Shown here: piece after piece, positions 8,601 through 17,735 of the stretch
Layout: every line of letters begins with the position of its first letter
Numbering within the stretch: the first letter of the stretch is position 1
NCBI GenBank assembly: GCA_947085765.1
Contig: CAMTXZ010000031.1
Location: forward strand, 57,389 to 121,388
DNA length: 64,000 nucleotides
Direction: 5' to 3'
From: JAKFXL01 sp947085765
Lineage (GTDB): Bacteria; Pseudomonadota; Gammaproteobacteria; Tenderiales; Tenderiaceae
Made by a program: the position numbers and the translations under genes
Notes under the pieces: generated by a model
What the model was told of the DNA's origin: nothing
The model's database searches: none
The model's input: the letters and a program-made list of their open reading frames with translations, nothing else

Positions 8601-11084
8601 TCATCCACCCTGGAGACTCTGCAACGGTGGCTGATTGATCACAAAACGCAACCCAAGAGTACCCGCCACACCAATACCAACCGCCCCCACCACCATGCCC
8701 GCCAGCCACAACGTGGGGCCGGGCACATAACCAAGATCAAAAAAGCGCTGCGCCACCACCATGCCCACCGCACCGGCGCTGAGCGCCGCCACCAGACCTG
8801 ACAACAGCCCCAGGCCGACATACTCAACAATAATTGCCCCCAGCAACTGGCCGCGCCGTGCCCCCAGTGTTCGCATGATCGCCGCCTCCTGGATGCGCTC
8901 ATCAAGCGTGGCGTGGATCGCCGCATACATCACCACCAGCCCGGCAAACAGGGTGAAGATAAAGACATACTCCACCGCCTGGGTGACACGCGTGATAATG
9001 GCCCGCACCTGATTCAGCACAGCGGCAACATCGATCACCGTGATATTGGGAAACTGCCTCACCAACTGGTTTAACAACTCATGTTGCGCCGTCGGCAGAT
9101 AAAACGCCGTGATGTAACTGACAGGATATCCCGTCAGCAGCCCCGGCGGCGTGACAACAAAAAAGTTCGGTTGAAAGCTGTCCCACTCAACGCTGCGCAG
9201 ACTGCTGATCGGCGCCGTAAACTGCTGCCCGGCGACGCTGTAGGTCAGGGTGTCACCGAGCTTTAACCCCAGCTCCTTGGCGATCCCCTCCTCCAGTGAC
9301 AGCGCTGGTTTATCGACATCGGCCACCGACCACCAGTGACCCGCCACAATTTTATTGTCGGACTGCATTTGCAGCGCCGAGGAGAGATTAAATTCACGAC
9401 TCAACAGCTGTTTGGCGCGTTGATCCTCAAACTCATCCACCATCACCGGCTGGCCGTTGATCTCGGTCAGCCGCGCCCGCACCATCGGGTAGAGTGCTGG
9501 TGTCGCCAATCCCTGCGTTGCAAAAAACTGTTGCAGCGCGGGCAACTGTTCAGACTGAATGTTGATCAGAAAACGGTTCGGTGCATCTTCCGGTAAGCGC
9601 CCCTGCCAGGCATCGAGCAGATCGGTACGCACCACCGCCAACAACAGCAGCGCCATCAGGCCAATACTAAAACCGATCATCTGAATCAGGGTATGGTTGC
9701 CACGCCGCGCCAGATTCACCAACCCCAAGCGCCAGGCCGAACCGCCCTTGCTGCGCACCAGACGCAGCAGTCGCAACACCCCCCACGCCAGCAGCGTCAA
9801 CACCAACAGCAGTGCCGCCACACCCGCCACCACCGCCAGCGCCAAGGTCAGACTCTGCGCCTGCATGATCGCCAGCAGCAGAAAGGCGCCGCCGCCAACA
9901 CCATAGGCCAGCAGCGTATTGCCCTGCACTCCACCAAGGTCACGGCGCAGCACCCGCAGGGTGGAGACATTTTTCAGTTGCAGGATCGGCGGCAGCGCAA
10001 AACCGAGCAGGGTGACCAACCCCGTGAGCAGTCCATAGAGGATAGGTGTTGCCGTGGGCGGTGGCAGCGCCACCCCCACCAGCGGCCCGAGCAGTGCCGC
10101 CAACCCCCACTGCGCCACGTAACCGAGCGCCACACCGATGCCACTGGCTATCAGTCCGAGCAGCACCATCTGTTGCAGATAGAGTCGGTTGATAAACTCC
10201 TGTTCAGCCCCCAGGCAACGCATCACCGCACAGCTATCGAGATGACGACTGACAAAATGGCGCGCCGCCATCGCCACCGCGGCGGCCGCCAGCAGCACAC
10301 TCACCAGCGCCGCCAGGCCGAGAAAACTCTCGCCCCGCTCCAGCGCCGTGCGTACCTCGGGGCGGCTATCACGCACATCGCGCAAAGACTCGCCGGGCAA
10401 CAGCGCATCCTGCCACTGCCCACGAAGCGCCTCGATCTGTTTGGGCGCACCGGCCAGCAACAGTGAATAACGGATGCGACTGGCGGGCTGGATCAACCCC
10501 GTCGCCGGCAGATCGGCTGCACTCATCAGCAGTCGCGGTGCCACACTAAACATCATGCCACCGGAGCTGTCCGGCTCTGTCACCAACAGCGCTGCCACCC
10601 TGAACTGGGCATTGCCCACACTGATCAGATCACCCACATCAATGGCAAGTGCCGTCAGCAGTTGCGCCGCCGCCCAGACCGTGCCCGACTCAGGCCCACC
10701 TGCCACCTCCCGATCCGCCGCAAACAGTTGTGTGGCGATGCGGTACTGACCACGCAGTGGATAGTTGCTACCCACCGCCTTAAGTGCCACCAGCTGACTG
10801 CCATCACCGGCCACCACCATGGTGGGGAACTCAAGGGTCTCGGCCAGCTGCAACCCCAACGCAGTGGCCTGCGCCTTGCGTTCGGCACTGGTGGGATCGC
10901 TGCTGAGCAGGGCCAAATCGCCGCCCAGCAGATCGCTCGCCTGGCTCGACAGCGCCAGATGGATGCGGCTGGTAAAAAAATTAACCGAACTGACACTGGC
11001 CACCGCCACAATCAGCGCCAGCAACAGCACCCGCAGCTCACCAGAGCGCCAGTCACGTCGCAACATGCGCAGCGCCAATCTCAT
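8601..11084 (-). CDS. ybbP: FtsX-family ABC transporter permease, YbbP-like
   Basis: This protein of about 827 residues works with the YbbA ATPase. It has an N-terminal membrane anchor after MRLALRMLRRDWRSGELR, large periplasmic MacB-like domains, and two FtsX repeats with about ten predicted membrane segments in all. The C-terminal FtsX repeat includes TLDERIQEAAIMRTLGARRGQL. I chose the ATG at 11084 because GGAG lies just upstream and because it overlaps the ybbA stop as ATGA; the longer frame to 11132 would be an unlikely extension. The system probably extracts lipid or hydrophobic molecules from the inner membrane. Confidence 0.92.
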   Translation of the reverse strand: MRLALRMLRRDWRSGELRVLLLALIVAVASVSSVNFFTSRIHLALSSQASDLLGGDLALLSSDPTSAERKAQATALGLQLAETLEFPTMVVAGDGSQLVALKAVGSNYPLRGQYRIATQLFAADREVAGGPESGTVWAAAQLLTALAIDVGDLISVGNAQFRVAALLVTEPDSSGGMMFSVAPRLLMSAADLPATGLIQPASRIRYSLLLAGAPKQIEALRGQWQDALLPGESLRDVRDSRPEVRTALERGESFLGLAALVSVLLAAAAVAMAARHFVSRHLDSCAVMRCLGAEQEFINRLYLQQMVLLGLIASGIGVALGYVAQWGLAALLGPLVGVALPPPTATPILYGLLTGLVTLLGFALPPILQLKNVSTLRVLRRDLGGVQGNTLLAYGVGGGAFLLLAIMQAQSLTLALAVVAGVAALLLVLTLLAWGVLRLLRLVRSKGGSAWRLGLVNLARRGNHTLIQMIGFSIGLMALLLLAVVRTDLLDAWQGRLPEDAPNRFLINIQSEQLPALQQFFATQGLATPALYPMVRARLTEINGQPVMVDEFEDQRAKQLLSREFNLSSALQMQSDNKIVAGHWWSVADVDKPALSLEEGIAKELGLKLGDTLTYSVAGQQFTAPISSLRSVEWDSFQPNFFVVTPPGLLTGYPVSYITAFYLPTAQHELLNQLVRQFPNITVIDVAAVLNQVRAIITRVTQAVEYVFIFTLFAGLVVMYAAIHATLDERIQEAAIMRTLGARRGQLLGAIIVEYVGLGLLSGLVAALSAGAVGMVVAQRFFDLGYVPGPTLWLAGMVVGAVGIGVAGTLGLRFVINQPPLQSLQGG

Positions 11085-11761
11085 ACTGAACTCCTGAGCC
11101 GTCCCTCTTCCAACTCCAGGGTGCGCTGACAACGGCTCGCTAGCTGTGCATCGTGCGTCACCAAGACCAGGGTGGTGCCGTGTTCGGCATTGAGCTGGAA
11201 CAGCAGGTCGATGATGCGGGCGCCGGTTTTACTGTCGAGGTTACCGGTGGGTTCATCGGCAAACAGCACGGCGGGGTGGGTGGCAAAGGCGCGGGCGATG
11301 GCAACACGCTGCTGCTCACCGCCGGAGAGCTGTTTTGGATAGTGCTGCACCCGCGCCGCCAGACCGACACGCTCCAGCACCTGCTGCGCCGTATGCTGCG
11401 CATCACCACGCCCGGCCAGCTCCAGCGGCAGCATCACATTCTCCAGCGCCGTCAGGTTGGGCAGCAGCTGAAACGCCTGAAAGATAAAACCCACCTTGGT
11501 GGCGCGCAGCCGGGCGCGGCCATCTTCATCCAGCGCAAAGAGCTGTTCGCCAGCCAGCGAGACCGCACCTGAACTCGGGGTATCCAGCCCCGCCAGCAGC
11601 CCCAGCAGCGTCGACTTACCGGCGCCAGAGCTGCCGACAATCGCCACCGTCTCGCCCGCGCCAATCTCCAGATTGATCTCATGCAATAGTGTTAGCTGCC
11701 CTTCGGGACTGACCACCTGTTTAGTAAGATTCTGCACAACGAGCACGGCATTGTTATTCAT
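11081..11761 (-). CDS. ybbA: ABC transporter ATP-binding protein, YbbA-like
   Basis: This is a 226-residue ATPase of the LolD/MacB subgroup. Walker A GSSGAGKST is at residues 43-51, the signature LSGGEQQRVAIARA is near 144-157, Walker B LFADEPTGNLD is near 166-176, and the H-loop is VLVTHD. Its stop overlaps the ybbP start by 4 bp. It is divergent from tesA across 61 bp, the same arrangement as in E. coli, which supports the assignment. Confidence 0.95.
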   Translation of the reverse strand: MNNNAVLVVQNLTKQVVSPEGQLTLLHEINLEIGAGETVAIVGSSGAGKSTLLGLLAGLDTPSSGAVSLAGEQLFALDEDGRARLRATKVGFIFQAFQLLPNLTALENVMLPLELAGRGDAQHTAQQVLERVGLAARVQHYPKQLSGGEQQRVAIARAFATHPAVLFADEPTGNLDSKTGARIIDLLFQLNAEHGTTLVLVTHDAQLASRCQRTLELEEGRLRSSV

Positions 11762-11822
11762 ATTAAATGTCTCAGGCTAAGATGGGGTCTGATCACTCAT
11801 AACAGAGGCAAAAGTATCTTTA

Positions 11823-12434
11823 ATGAAAACAGCATACCAGCTCCTGCTCACCATCTCTCTGCTGCTGGCGGCCCCCGCCACCACACTCGCCGCCACCCTT
11901 CTGGTCATGGGCGATAGTCTGAGCGCCGCCTACGGCATTCCATCACAAGCAGGCTGGGTCAGTCTGCTGCAACAGCAGCTGCAACCAGAGCACAACGTGA
12001 TCAACGCCAGCATCAGCGGCGAAACCACCGCCGGTGGAGCCGCACGACTCTCTCCGCTGCTGCAGCGACACCGGCCAGAGGTTGTCATTATCGAGCTGGG
12101 GGCCAACGATGGCCTGCGAGGTTTGCCGATCAAGGAGATGCGCAAAAATCTGGCGCAGATGATTCAGCAGAGCCAGGCGGCAGGCGCAGAGGTGCTGCTG
12201 ATCGGGCTACGCCTACCACCCAACTACGGCCCAGCCTATACCCGCGCCTTTGAAGAGAGCTACAGCGCGCTGGCCAAACAGTACCGGGCCAGACTGCTGC
12301 CATTTCTGTTTGCTGGACTTGAGGATTCATCACGTGACTTTCAGGCTGACAACCTTCACCCAACGGCAGCAGCACAACCGATTCTGCTGAATAACGTCTG
12401 GCAGCCGTTGGCACCACTGCTCGGCATGAAGTGA
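11823..12434 (+). CDS. tesA: Arylesterase / acyl-CoA thioesterase I / lysophospholipase L1
   Basis: This 203-residue periplasmic GDSL hydrolase has a signal peptide at residues 1-23 (hydrophobic LLLTISLLLAAPATTLA). The nucleophile Ser32 is in GDSLSAAYG, the oxyanion Gly and Asn are in the GANDGLRG block, and the Asp-His pair is in DNLHP near the C-terminus. The active site is complete. It is divergent from ybbA, as in E. coli. It should act on acyl esters and lysophospholipids. Confidence 0.95.
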   Translation: MKTAYQLLLTISLLLAAPATTLAATLLVMGDSLSAAYGIPSQAGWVSLLQQQLQPEHNVINASISGETTAGGAARLSPLLQRHRPEVVIIELGANDGLRGLPIKEMRKNLAQMIQQSQAAGAEVLLIGLRLPPNYGPAYTRAFEESYSALAKQYRARLLPFLFAGLEDSSRDFQADNLHPTAAAQPILLNNVWQPLAPLLGMK

Positions 12435-12443
12435 CCGGAGGGT

Positions 12444-12962
12444 TTAGCCACCCTGCTCTTTGTTCTGATAAACCTTGCGCCGAAACAGGTCGTTACGGCG
12501 GCTGACAAGCCGGTCGAGAAACAACAGACCGTCGAGATGATCCATCTCATGCTGAATCGCGCGCGCCTCAAAGCCGCTGGTATTGAGGCTCTGTTTTTCG
12601 CCCTGGGCATCCTGGTATTCAAGGGTGATAGTCTCGGCGCGCATCACATTGCCGGTAAAGTCGGGCACCGACATACACCCCTCGCGCCCTTTAACAAAGC
12701 CGCTGTATTCGACGATCTCGGGATTGATCAGCGCCAGAAAACCGTGCTGTTCGATCTTCGGTTTGCTCGACACATCGACCAGGGCGATGCGTTGAAAGCG
12801 CCCCACCTGTGGCGCGGCGATACCGACTCCTCCAGGACCGGCGCGCATAGTCTCCTCAAGGTCGGCCAGGAACTGGCGCAGCTCATCATCAAAGCACGCA
12901 ACCGCTTCGCTGAGCTGCTTCAGCCGCTCATCGGGATAGGTAAGAATCCCCAGCTTCGCCAT
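12444..12962 (-). CDS. def: Peptide deformylase
   Basis: This 172-residue metalloenzyme removes the formyl group from nascent N-terminal methionine. The three family motifs are GVGIAAPQVG (residues 46-54), EGCMS (94-98, metal ligand Cys96) and QHEMDH (137-142, His138, Glu139, His142). EGCMS replaces the commoner EGCLS, a conservative change. It lies outside the usual fmt operon, so a second def is probably present elsewhere. It is 5 bp downstream of the GcvR-like gene. Confidence 0.95.
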   Translation of the reverse strand: MAKLGILTYPDERLKQLSEAVACFDDELRQFLADLEETMRAGPGGVGIAAPQVGRFQRIALVDVSSKPKIEQHGFLALINPEIVEYSGFVKGREGCMSVPDFTGNVMRAETITLEYQDAQGEKQSLNTSGFEARAIQHEMDHLDGLLFLDRLVSRRNDLFRRKVYQNKEQGG

Positions 12963-12967
12963 TACCT

Positions 12968-13489
12968 TTACCCAATCATCGTTTCAATAGGGGTGAGCTT
13001 GGCGTCTATCCCCTCTTTGATCACAATCTGCAAGGCCGACTCCAGCGCCGCGATCCCCTCGCCCGCCACGCCGTCGATATGCATGATGTAGATCGGTTTG
13101 GCCGCAGTGCCACCGACATCCGAATCGAGATTGACGATATTGAGACCCGCCTCGGCCAGGGCGCCAGTGACGTGGGCGACGATGCCGGGGCGATCGGCGC
13201 CATAAACGGTGATCTGCACATCGGGTTCAACATGGTGATGCAGATCGCCATCCATCTTATCGATATGGATGTGCAACCCCATGGAGTCGGCCACGGTAGA
13301 GAGCAGCTGTTGCAGCGAATGAACGTTCCCCTCATGGCGCACCATCATCATGATGGTAAAGCTGCCACCCATACGGATCATGGAGGCCTCGCCGAGATTG
13401 CAGCCGCCGTCGTAAAGCGCCTGGGTGACGTGGGCAACGATGCCAGAACGGTCTTTACCGACCAGTGAAAGAATGTACCAGTGAGACAT
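12968..13489 (-). CDS. ACT-domain regulator, glycine cleavage system repressor GcvR-like
   Basis: This protein of about 173 residues consists of two tandem ACT domains (LVGKDRSGIVAHVTQALYDGGCNLGEASMIRMGGSF and a second starting VYGADRPGIVAHVTGALAEAGLNI). GcvR-type proteins bind small amino acids and modulate GcvA-dependent expression of the glycine cleavage genes. I chose the ATG at 13489, preceded by GAGGAG, over a GTG two codons earlier. It lies between def and pgeF on the same strand. The gcv target genes are not in this window. Confidence 0.88.
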   Translation of the reverse strand: MSHWYILSLVGKDRSGIVAHVTQALYDGGCNLGEASMIRMGGSFTIMMMVRHEGNVHSLQQLLSTVADSMGLHIHIDKMDGDLHHHVEPDVQITVYGADRPGIVAHVTGALAEAGLNIVNLDSDVGGTAAKPIYIMHIDGVAGEGIAALESALQIVIKEGIDAKLTPIETMIG

Positions 13490-13506
13490 AAACACTCCTC
13501 AAATTA

Positions 13507-14277
13507 TTATTGATTCTCTGCAATCCAGATCAGCGACGCCATACGCCCCGTCACACCATCACGACGATAGGAGTAGAAGCGCTCGGTATCGCTATAAGTG
13601 CAGCAACCACCACCGTAGACCGCCGTCACACCGACCACTTCAAGCCGCTGCCGCGCCAGCTGGTAAATATCTGCCAACCAACGGCCACCAGGTGATGGCT
13701 TGAATGCTGCGGCGGCAACGGCATCATGGGCGATAAAGGCATCACGCACCTCATTGCCCACTTCAAACGCAGAGGGGCCAATGGCCGGACCAAGCCAGAC
13801 CAGCAGGTCGGTAGCGGCCACCCCCATGCGCAATAGCGTCGCCTCGATCACACCATCGAGCAGCCCGCGCCAACCGGCATGGGCAGCGGCGACCACTGTG
13901 CCCTGCCGGTTACAGAAGAGCAGTGGCAGACAGTCCGCCGTCATCACGGCACAGACCACATCTATAGAGTGAGTAAAACTGGCATCGGCCGCAGCCGCAA
14001 CCCCGGGCACCGTGGCGGCGTTGACCACCGCCACACCGTGAACCTGCTGCAACCATACCGGCTCACCGGGCAGCTGCTGGCGCAGACGGCTGCGGTTTTC
14101 TACCACCGCCGCAGGCAGATCACCTACATGGTCACCCAGATTGAGGCTTGTATAGGGGGCCAGACTAACGCCGCCCTGACGGGTGGTGCTGGCGGCCCGG
14201 ATTGAGGCAGGGGCGGGCCAGTCAGGCACAATCCAGCCAAAATCCGTTAGGTCAGTCACGCTGCTCGGCATCCTCAT
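13507..14277 (-). CDS. pgeF: Peptidoglycan-editing factor / purine nucleoside phosphorylase, YfiH family
   Basis: This 256-residue protein was formerly annotated as a multicopper polyphenol oxidase. The family signatures LQQVHG, TADCLPLLF and AAHAGWRGLLDGV contain the His/Cys metal and active-site residues. Members hydrolyse or phosphorolyse purine nucleosides, and the E. coli protein prevents misincorporation into muropeptides. The start overlaps the end of rluD by 26 bp, and rluD-yfiH linkage is conserved in gammaproteobacteria. Confidence 0.92.
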   Translation of the reverse strand: MRMPSSVTDLTDFGWIVPDWPAPASIRAASTTRQGGVSLAPYTSLNLGDHVGDLPAAVVENRSRLRQQLPGEPVWLQQVHGVAVVNAATVPGVAAAADASFTHSIDVVCAVMTADCLPLLFCNRQGTVVAAAHAGWRGLLDGVIEATLLRMGVAATDLLVWLGPAIGPSAFEVGNEVRDAFIAHDAVAAAAFKPSPGGRWLADIYQLARQRLEVVGVTAVYGGGCCTYSDTERFYSYRRDGVTGRMASLIWIAENQ

Positions 14278-15211
14278 GCAACAGCGCGATCAGCTGCTGC
14301 ATGTCGTCGGGCAGCGGCGCCTCCCACTCCATGATCTTGCCAGTAGTGGGGTGCTCCAGTCCGAGACGGGCGGCGTGCAGCGCCTGACGTTTGAAGTTAC
14401 GCAGAAAGTCGCTCAGCTCGGCACTGCAATCACGCGGTAGCCGCAGCCGCTGACCGTAGACCGGATCACCGACCAGTGGATAGTGGATGTGGGCCATGTG
14501 CACACGGATCTGATGGGTGCGGCCGGTTTCAAGATCAACACGGATGTGGGTGTGGATACGGAACCGCTGCATCACCCGGTAGTGGGTCACCGCCGGTTTA
14601 CCGTTGGAGACCACCGCCATCCGTTTGCGATCAACGGGGTGGCGGGCGATCGGCGCCTCCACCGTACCGCCCGCCGTCATCACCCCGTAGGCCACCGCTT
14701 GGTACTGACGCTTCATCACCCGCGCCTGCAAAATATCCACCAGATGTTTTTGCGCCTTGAGGTTACGCGCCACCGCCAGCAGGCCGCTGGTCTCTTTGTC
14801 CAGGCGATGCACGATACCGGCACGCGGCACCTCGTTGAGTTCCGGGGCGTGATACAACAGGGCGTTGACCAGGGTGCCATCGTAGTTACCCGCCGCCGGG
14901 TGCACCACCATGCCAGCCGGCTTGTTGACGATGATGATGTCGTCATCTTCGTAGACGATGGTGAGCGGGATATCCTCGCCCTGCCAGCTCACCTCCTCCT
15001 CCGAGGTCGCCTCCAGCTCAATCAGCTCGCCGCCCTCCAGTTTGTCCTTGGCGCGCCGCTGCTGGCCGTTGACAGAGACCTGCCCCGCCTTGATCCACTG
15101 CTGCAGGCGGGCGCGTGAATAATCCGGGAACAGTTGGGCGAGGATCTGGTCCAACCGTTGGCCAAAACAGTCGGCCGGGACTTTAATTGTTAGATGTTCT
15201 GAAGATGGCAT
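14252..15211 (-). CDS. rluD: 23S rRNA pseudouridine(1911/1915/1917) synthase
   Basis: This 319-residue enzyme has an N-terminal S4 RNA-binding domain (about 15-75). The catalytic domain carries IVHRLDKETSGLL, where Asp is the nucleophile, and GRTHQIRVHMAHIHYPLVGD near 230-250. It modifies helix 69 of 23S rRNA and is needed for ribosome assembly. It is divergent from the BamD-like cluster, the same genomic context as bamD/rluD in E. coli. It is the first gene of the rluD-pgeF-gcvR-def block. Confidence 0.96.
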   Translation of the reverse strand: MPSSEHLTIKVPADCFGQRLDQILAQLFPDYSRARLQQWIKAGQVSVNGQQRRAKDKLEGGELIELEATSEEEVSWQGEDIPLTIVYEDDDIIIVNKPAGMVVHPAAGNYDGTLVNALLYHAPELNEVPRAGIVHRLDKETSGLLAVARNLKAQKHLVDILQARVMKRQYQAVAYGVMTAGGTVEAPIARHPVDRKRMAVVSNGKPAVTHYRVMQRFRIHTHIRVDLETGRTHQIRVHMAHIHYPLVGDPVYGQRLRLPRDCSAELSDFLRNFKRQALHAARLGLEHPTTGKIMEWEAPLPDDMQQLIALLHEDAEQRD

Positions 15212-15344
15212 TGGTTTTCACACAAAACAGGGCAATATGCCGTGCTAAAAAGGGGATCCATGCTAACAGATTTGAACCGCATTCCCCTGCAAAATAGTGG
15301 CATACTGGCGCGATATTGATTCACCATTGATGGTTAACTTAATA

Positions 15345-16655
15345 ATGCAGATACGCAGACAGCTGTCCGCCTTACTCCTCACAGCCGGGTTAAGCTTCTC
15401 CAGCTATGCCGCAGATAACGGGATACTGGCCGAGTACAACTACTACGAAAGCGGCAAAATCGAACTCAATGCCGGCAACTATCAGCAGGCCATCACCCAC
15501 TTCATCAACCTGCAAAAGCTCTACCCCAACAGCCCCTATATTCCCCAGGCCAAATTGGAGAGCGCCTACGCCCATTACAAACTGGGTGAAGCTCAGGCCG
15601 CCATCGACCTGCTACAGGAGTTTTTACTGGCCGAGAATAAACATCCACAAAAACCCTACGCCTTCTATCTCGCTGGCTTGGCCAGGTATCAGCAGGCACT
15701 CGATCTGATGGATAGCCCTACCTCTGCTGAAGATACCACTAGCGCCCGCACCGCCACCCAACAGGCCATCGGCTACTTTACTCAGTTGCTGGACAGTTTC
15801 CCCGGCAGTCAGTACGGCGAGGATATTGGTAAAAAGACCACCTACCTGCTGGAAAAACTGGTACAGCAACGCATTAAGCTGGAGAAGAAGGATACCGACC
15901 GCAGCCGCCTGCAACAGATTCAGGTCGAAAGCGACCAAGCCATAGTCTGGCTGCTGAAACAGCCTGCCAACCACTACACACTGCAACTGGTGCGCAGCCC
16001 TGACTACAACACCACCTTTATGGTCTCACTCCAGTATAAATTGGAAAAAAACGCCTTTATCATCGAGACACAGACCAGCGACGGCACAGGTTACACACTG
16101 CTTTACGGCGTCTACCCCAGCAAAAACGAGGCGCTGCAGGCAGGCGCCAATCTGCCCCAAGCCATCCTTGAGACCCAGCCGCTGGTGCGCGAACTCAGCT
16201 CGGTGCAGACAGAGATCGTCGATAGCCGCGTGATTGCGGGCGACAGCACGCTACAAGCCCCGCCTCCCACCACAGCAGAAACAGCACCAGCGAGCCAGGA
16301 GTTCGTCAAGCCACCCCCAAGCAACAGCGCCACGCAGATGTCGGACGAAGAGTGGCTGTTGTCACAACACCCCATGGACTACACGGTGCAACTGTTGGGA
16401 GCGCCTAACGAAGCTAGCCTGACCAAATTCATCAACGACCACAATCTTGCCGGCCAAACCGTCCGCTACCGCAGTCTGCGCCGGGATGGCAGCAGCTGGT
16501 ACTCACTGCTGTATGGCAGTTATCCCGACAATATCACCGCCATCGAAGCCGCGCGCCAGATCGGCATCAGCCTCCGTATCGATCAACCCTGGATCAGACG
16601 TTTCCAGAGTGTGCAGAACGAAATCGACAGCAGCAAAAGCAGTAAACGCCAGTGA
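15345..16655 (+). CDS. BamD-like TPR protein with two C-terminal SPOR domains
   Basis: This protein is about 436 residues from the ATG at 15345; an in-frame ATG at 15330 is equally possible. A Sec signal peptide at 1-22 ends SYA. It has no lipobox, so the product should be a soluble periplasmic protein. Residues 25-165 carry TPR-like repeats of BamD/YbgF type (YQQAITHFINLQKLYPNSPY). Two SPOR domains of DamX type follow at about 209-291 and 345-427, joined by a Pro/Ser/Thr-rich linker. Each SPOR is preceded by a WLLxQ motif and ends with a SVQ(T/N)EI helix. SPOR domains bind glycan-denuded septal peptidoglycan. The stop overlaps the next start by 4 bp (GTGA), so translation is coupled. I know no named family with this architecture. 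Confidence 0.8.
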   Translation: MQIRRQLSALLLTAGLSFSSYAADNGILAEYNYYESGKIELNAGNYQQAITHFINLQKLYPNSPYIPQAKLESAYAHYKLGEAQAAIDLLQEFLLAENKHPQKPYAFYLAGLARYQQALDLMDSPTSAEDTTSARTATQQAIGYFTQLLDSFPGSQYGEDIGKKTTYLLEKLVQQRIKLEKKDTDRSRLQQIQVESDQAIVWLLKQPANHYTLQLVRSPDYNTTFMVSLQYKLEKNAFIIETQTSDGTGYTLLYGVYPSKNEALQAGANLPQAILETQPLVRELSSVQTEIVDSRVIAGDSTLQAPPPTTAETAPASQEFVKPPPSNSATQMSDEEWLLSQHPMDYTVQLLGAPNEASLTKFINDHNLAGQTVRYRSLRRDGSSWYSLLYGSYPDNITAIEAARQIGISLRIDQPWIRRFQSVQNEIDSSKSSKRQ

Positions 16656-17659
16656 GCAAACCTCTCTGCCGTTCACTCATCACCCTGCTCTTTGGCATCA
16701 CCCTACTCACTGGCTGCGTCACCGTACCTCCACAACCAGATGCCACACCAGCGCCACAACCCGACATCTGGTCCGCGCAACGCTACTACGACGAAGCGCG
16801 TCAGGCCCAGGCCAATGGCGATTTCAGCAGCGCACTCACGCAACTTGCCGAACTTCAACAGCGCTACCCCGACAGCGCTTACACCAAACTGGTCGCGCTG
16901 GAGAGTAGCTACGCCCATTACAAAATCGCAGATTATCCGGCCGCCATCCAGGCCGCTGACCGGTTCATTGCCCAACAAGCAAACGCCAGCGCTGCGGATT
17001 ACGCCTGGTACCTGAAGGGCATGGCCCACCTCAACCTTGCTGGCCAAAACAGTACAAACAGCGCCACATTTGATTCCGACAACAGCCGCACGGCCTACCA
17101 GAGCCTGCTCCATTTGGCGCAAGCGTTTCCCAACAGCCCGTATCGAACCGAGGCACTGCAACAGCTACAGCCGCTGCGCACCCAGCTGGCGGAACACGAA
17201 CTCGACATCACCTATGCCCTGCTGCAACAGGGCAACCAACAGGGTGCGCGTGATCGCGCCGCCTATCTGCTCAAGAGTTACCCGGAGACAACGGCCGCCA
17301 ATACAGCACAGCTCATCCTGCAAAGTGGCAATGCCAACACCATCCACCCCGAGGGGTTGCAGCACGAAAAGTGGCTGATGCAGCAGAACCCTAACCACTT
17401 CACCCTCCAGATTGCCGGTAGCCACGACAAACAGTGGCTTGATAAGTTAGTCGCCCAGCACTCCCAACAGATCGTCTGGTTCCAGCGCCTCTGGCAAGGA
17501 CAACCGTGGTATACCGTGCTCTATGGCCACTACAACAGCGCCGCTGAAGCAGAGGCGGCCATGCCTGCTGTCAAATCAACCCTGGTGGTTAACGAAGCCT
17601 GGGTACAGCCATTTTCGACCATACAACAGCGCCTTCACGACACCGATGCCAACCGCTGA
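16652..17659 (+). CDS. BamD-like lipoprotein with a C-terminal SPOR domain
   Basis: This is a 335-residue protein with a GTG start inside the previous stop codon. A lipoprotein signal with lipobox LLTGC gives acylated Cys22; the following Val-Thr do not suggest inner-membrane retention. BamD-like TPR repeats are at about 38-215 (YYDEARQAQANGDFSSAL, then LQQRYPDSAY). One DamX-type SPOR domain is at 249-331, preceded by KWLMQQNP. It looks like a paralogue of both neighbours: its N-terminus resembles the following bamD, and its C-terminus resembles the SPOR domains of the preceding gene. Confidence 0.82.
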   Translation: MSKPLCRSLITLLFGITLLTGCVTVPPQPDATPAPQPDIWSAQRYYDEARQAQANGDFSSALTQLAELQQRYPDSAYTKLVALESSYAHYKIADYPAAIQAADRFIAQQANASAADYAWYLKGMAHLNLAGQNSTNSATFDSDNSRTAYQSLLHLAQAFPNSPYRTEALQQLQPLRTQLAEHELDITYALLQQGNQQGARDRAAYLLKSYPETTAANTAQLILQSGNANTIHPEGLQHEKWLMQQNPNHFTLQIAGSHDKQWLDKLVAQHSQQIVWFQRLWQGQPWYTVLYGHYNSAAEAEAAMPAVKSTLVVNEAWVQPFSTIQQRLHDTDANR

Positions 17660-17735
17660 AGCTGCGACAAGCCAACCCCGGTTATGCTAGGCTACGACAC
17701 CAATAATCAAGACCATCACAACACTGAAACAGCCG

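Noticed and set aside
9693..10466. Forward His/Gln/Arg-rich frame of about 257 residues inside ybbP
   Set aside because: Composition of an antisense shadow of Leu/Ala/Gly-rich membrane protein codons; no start context and no homology signal.
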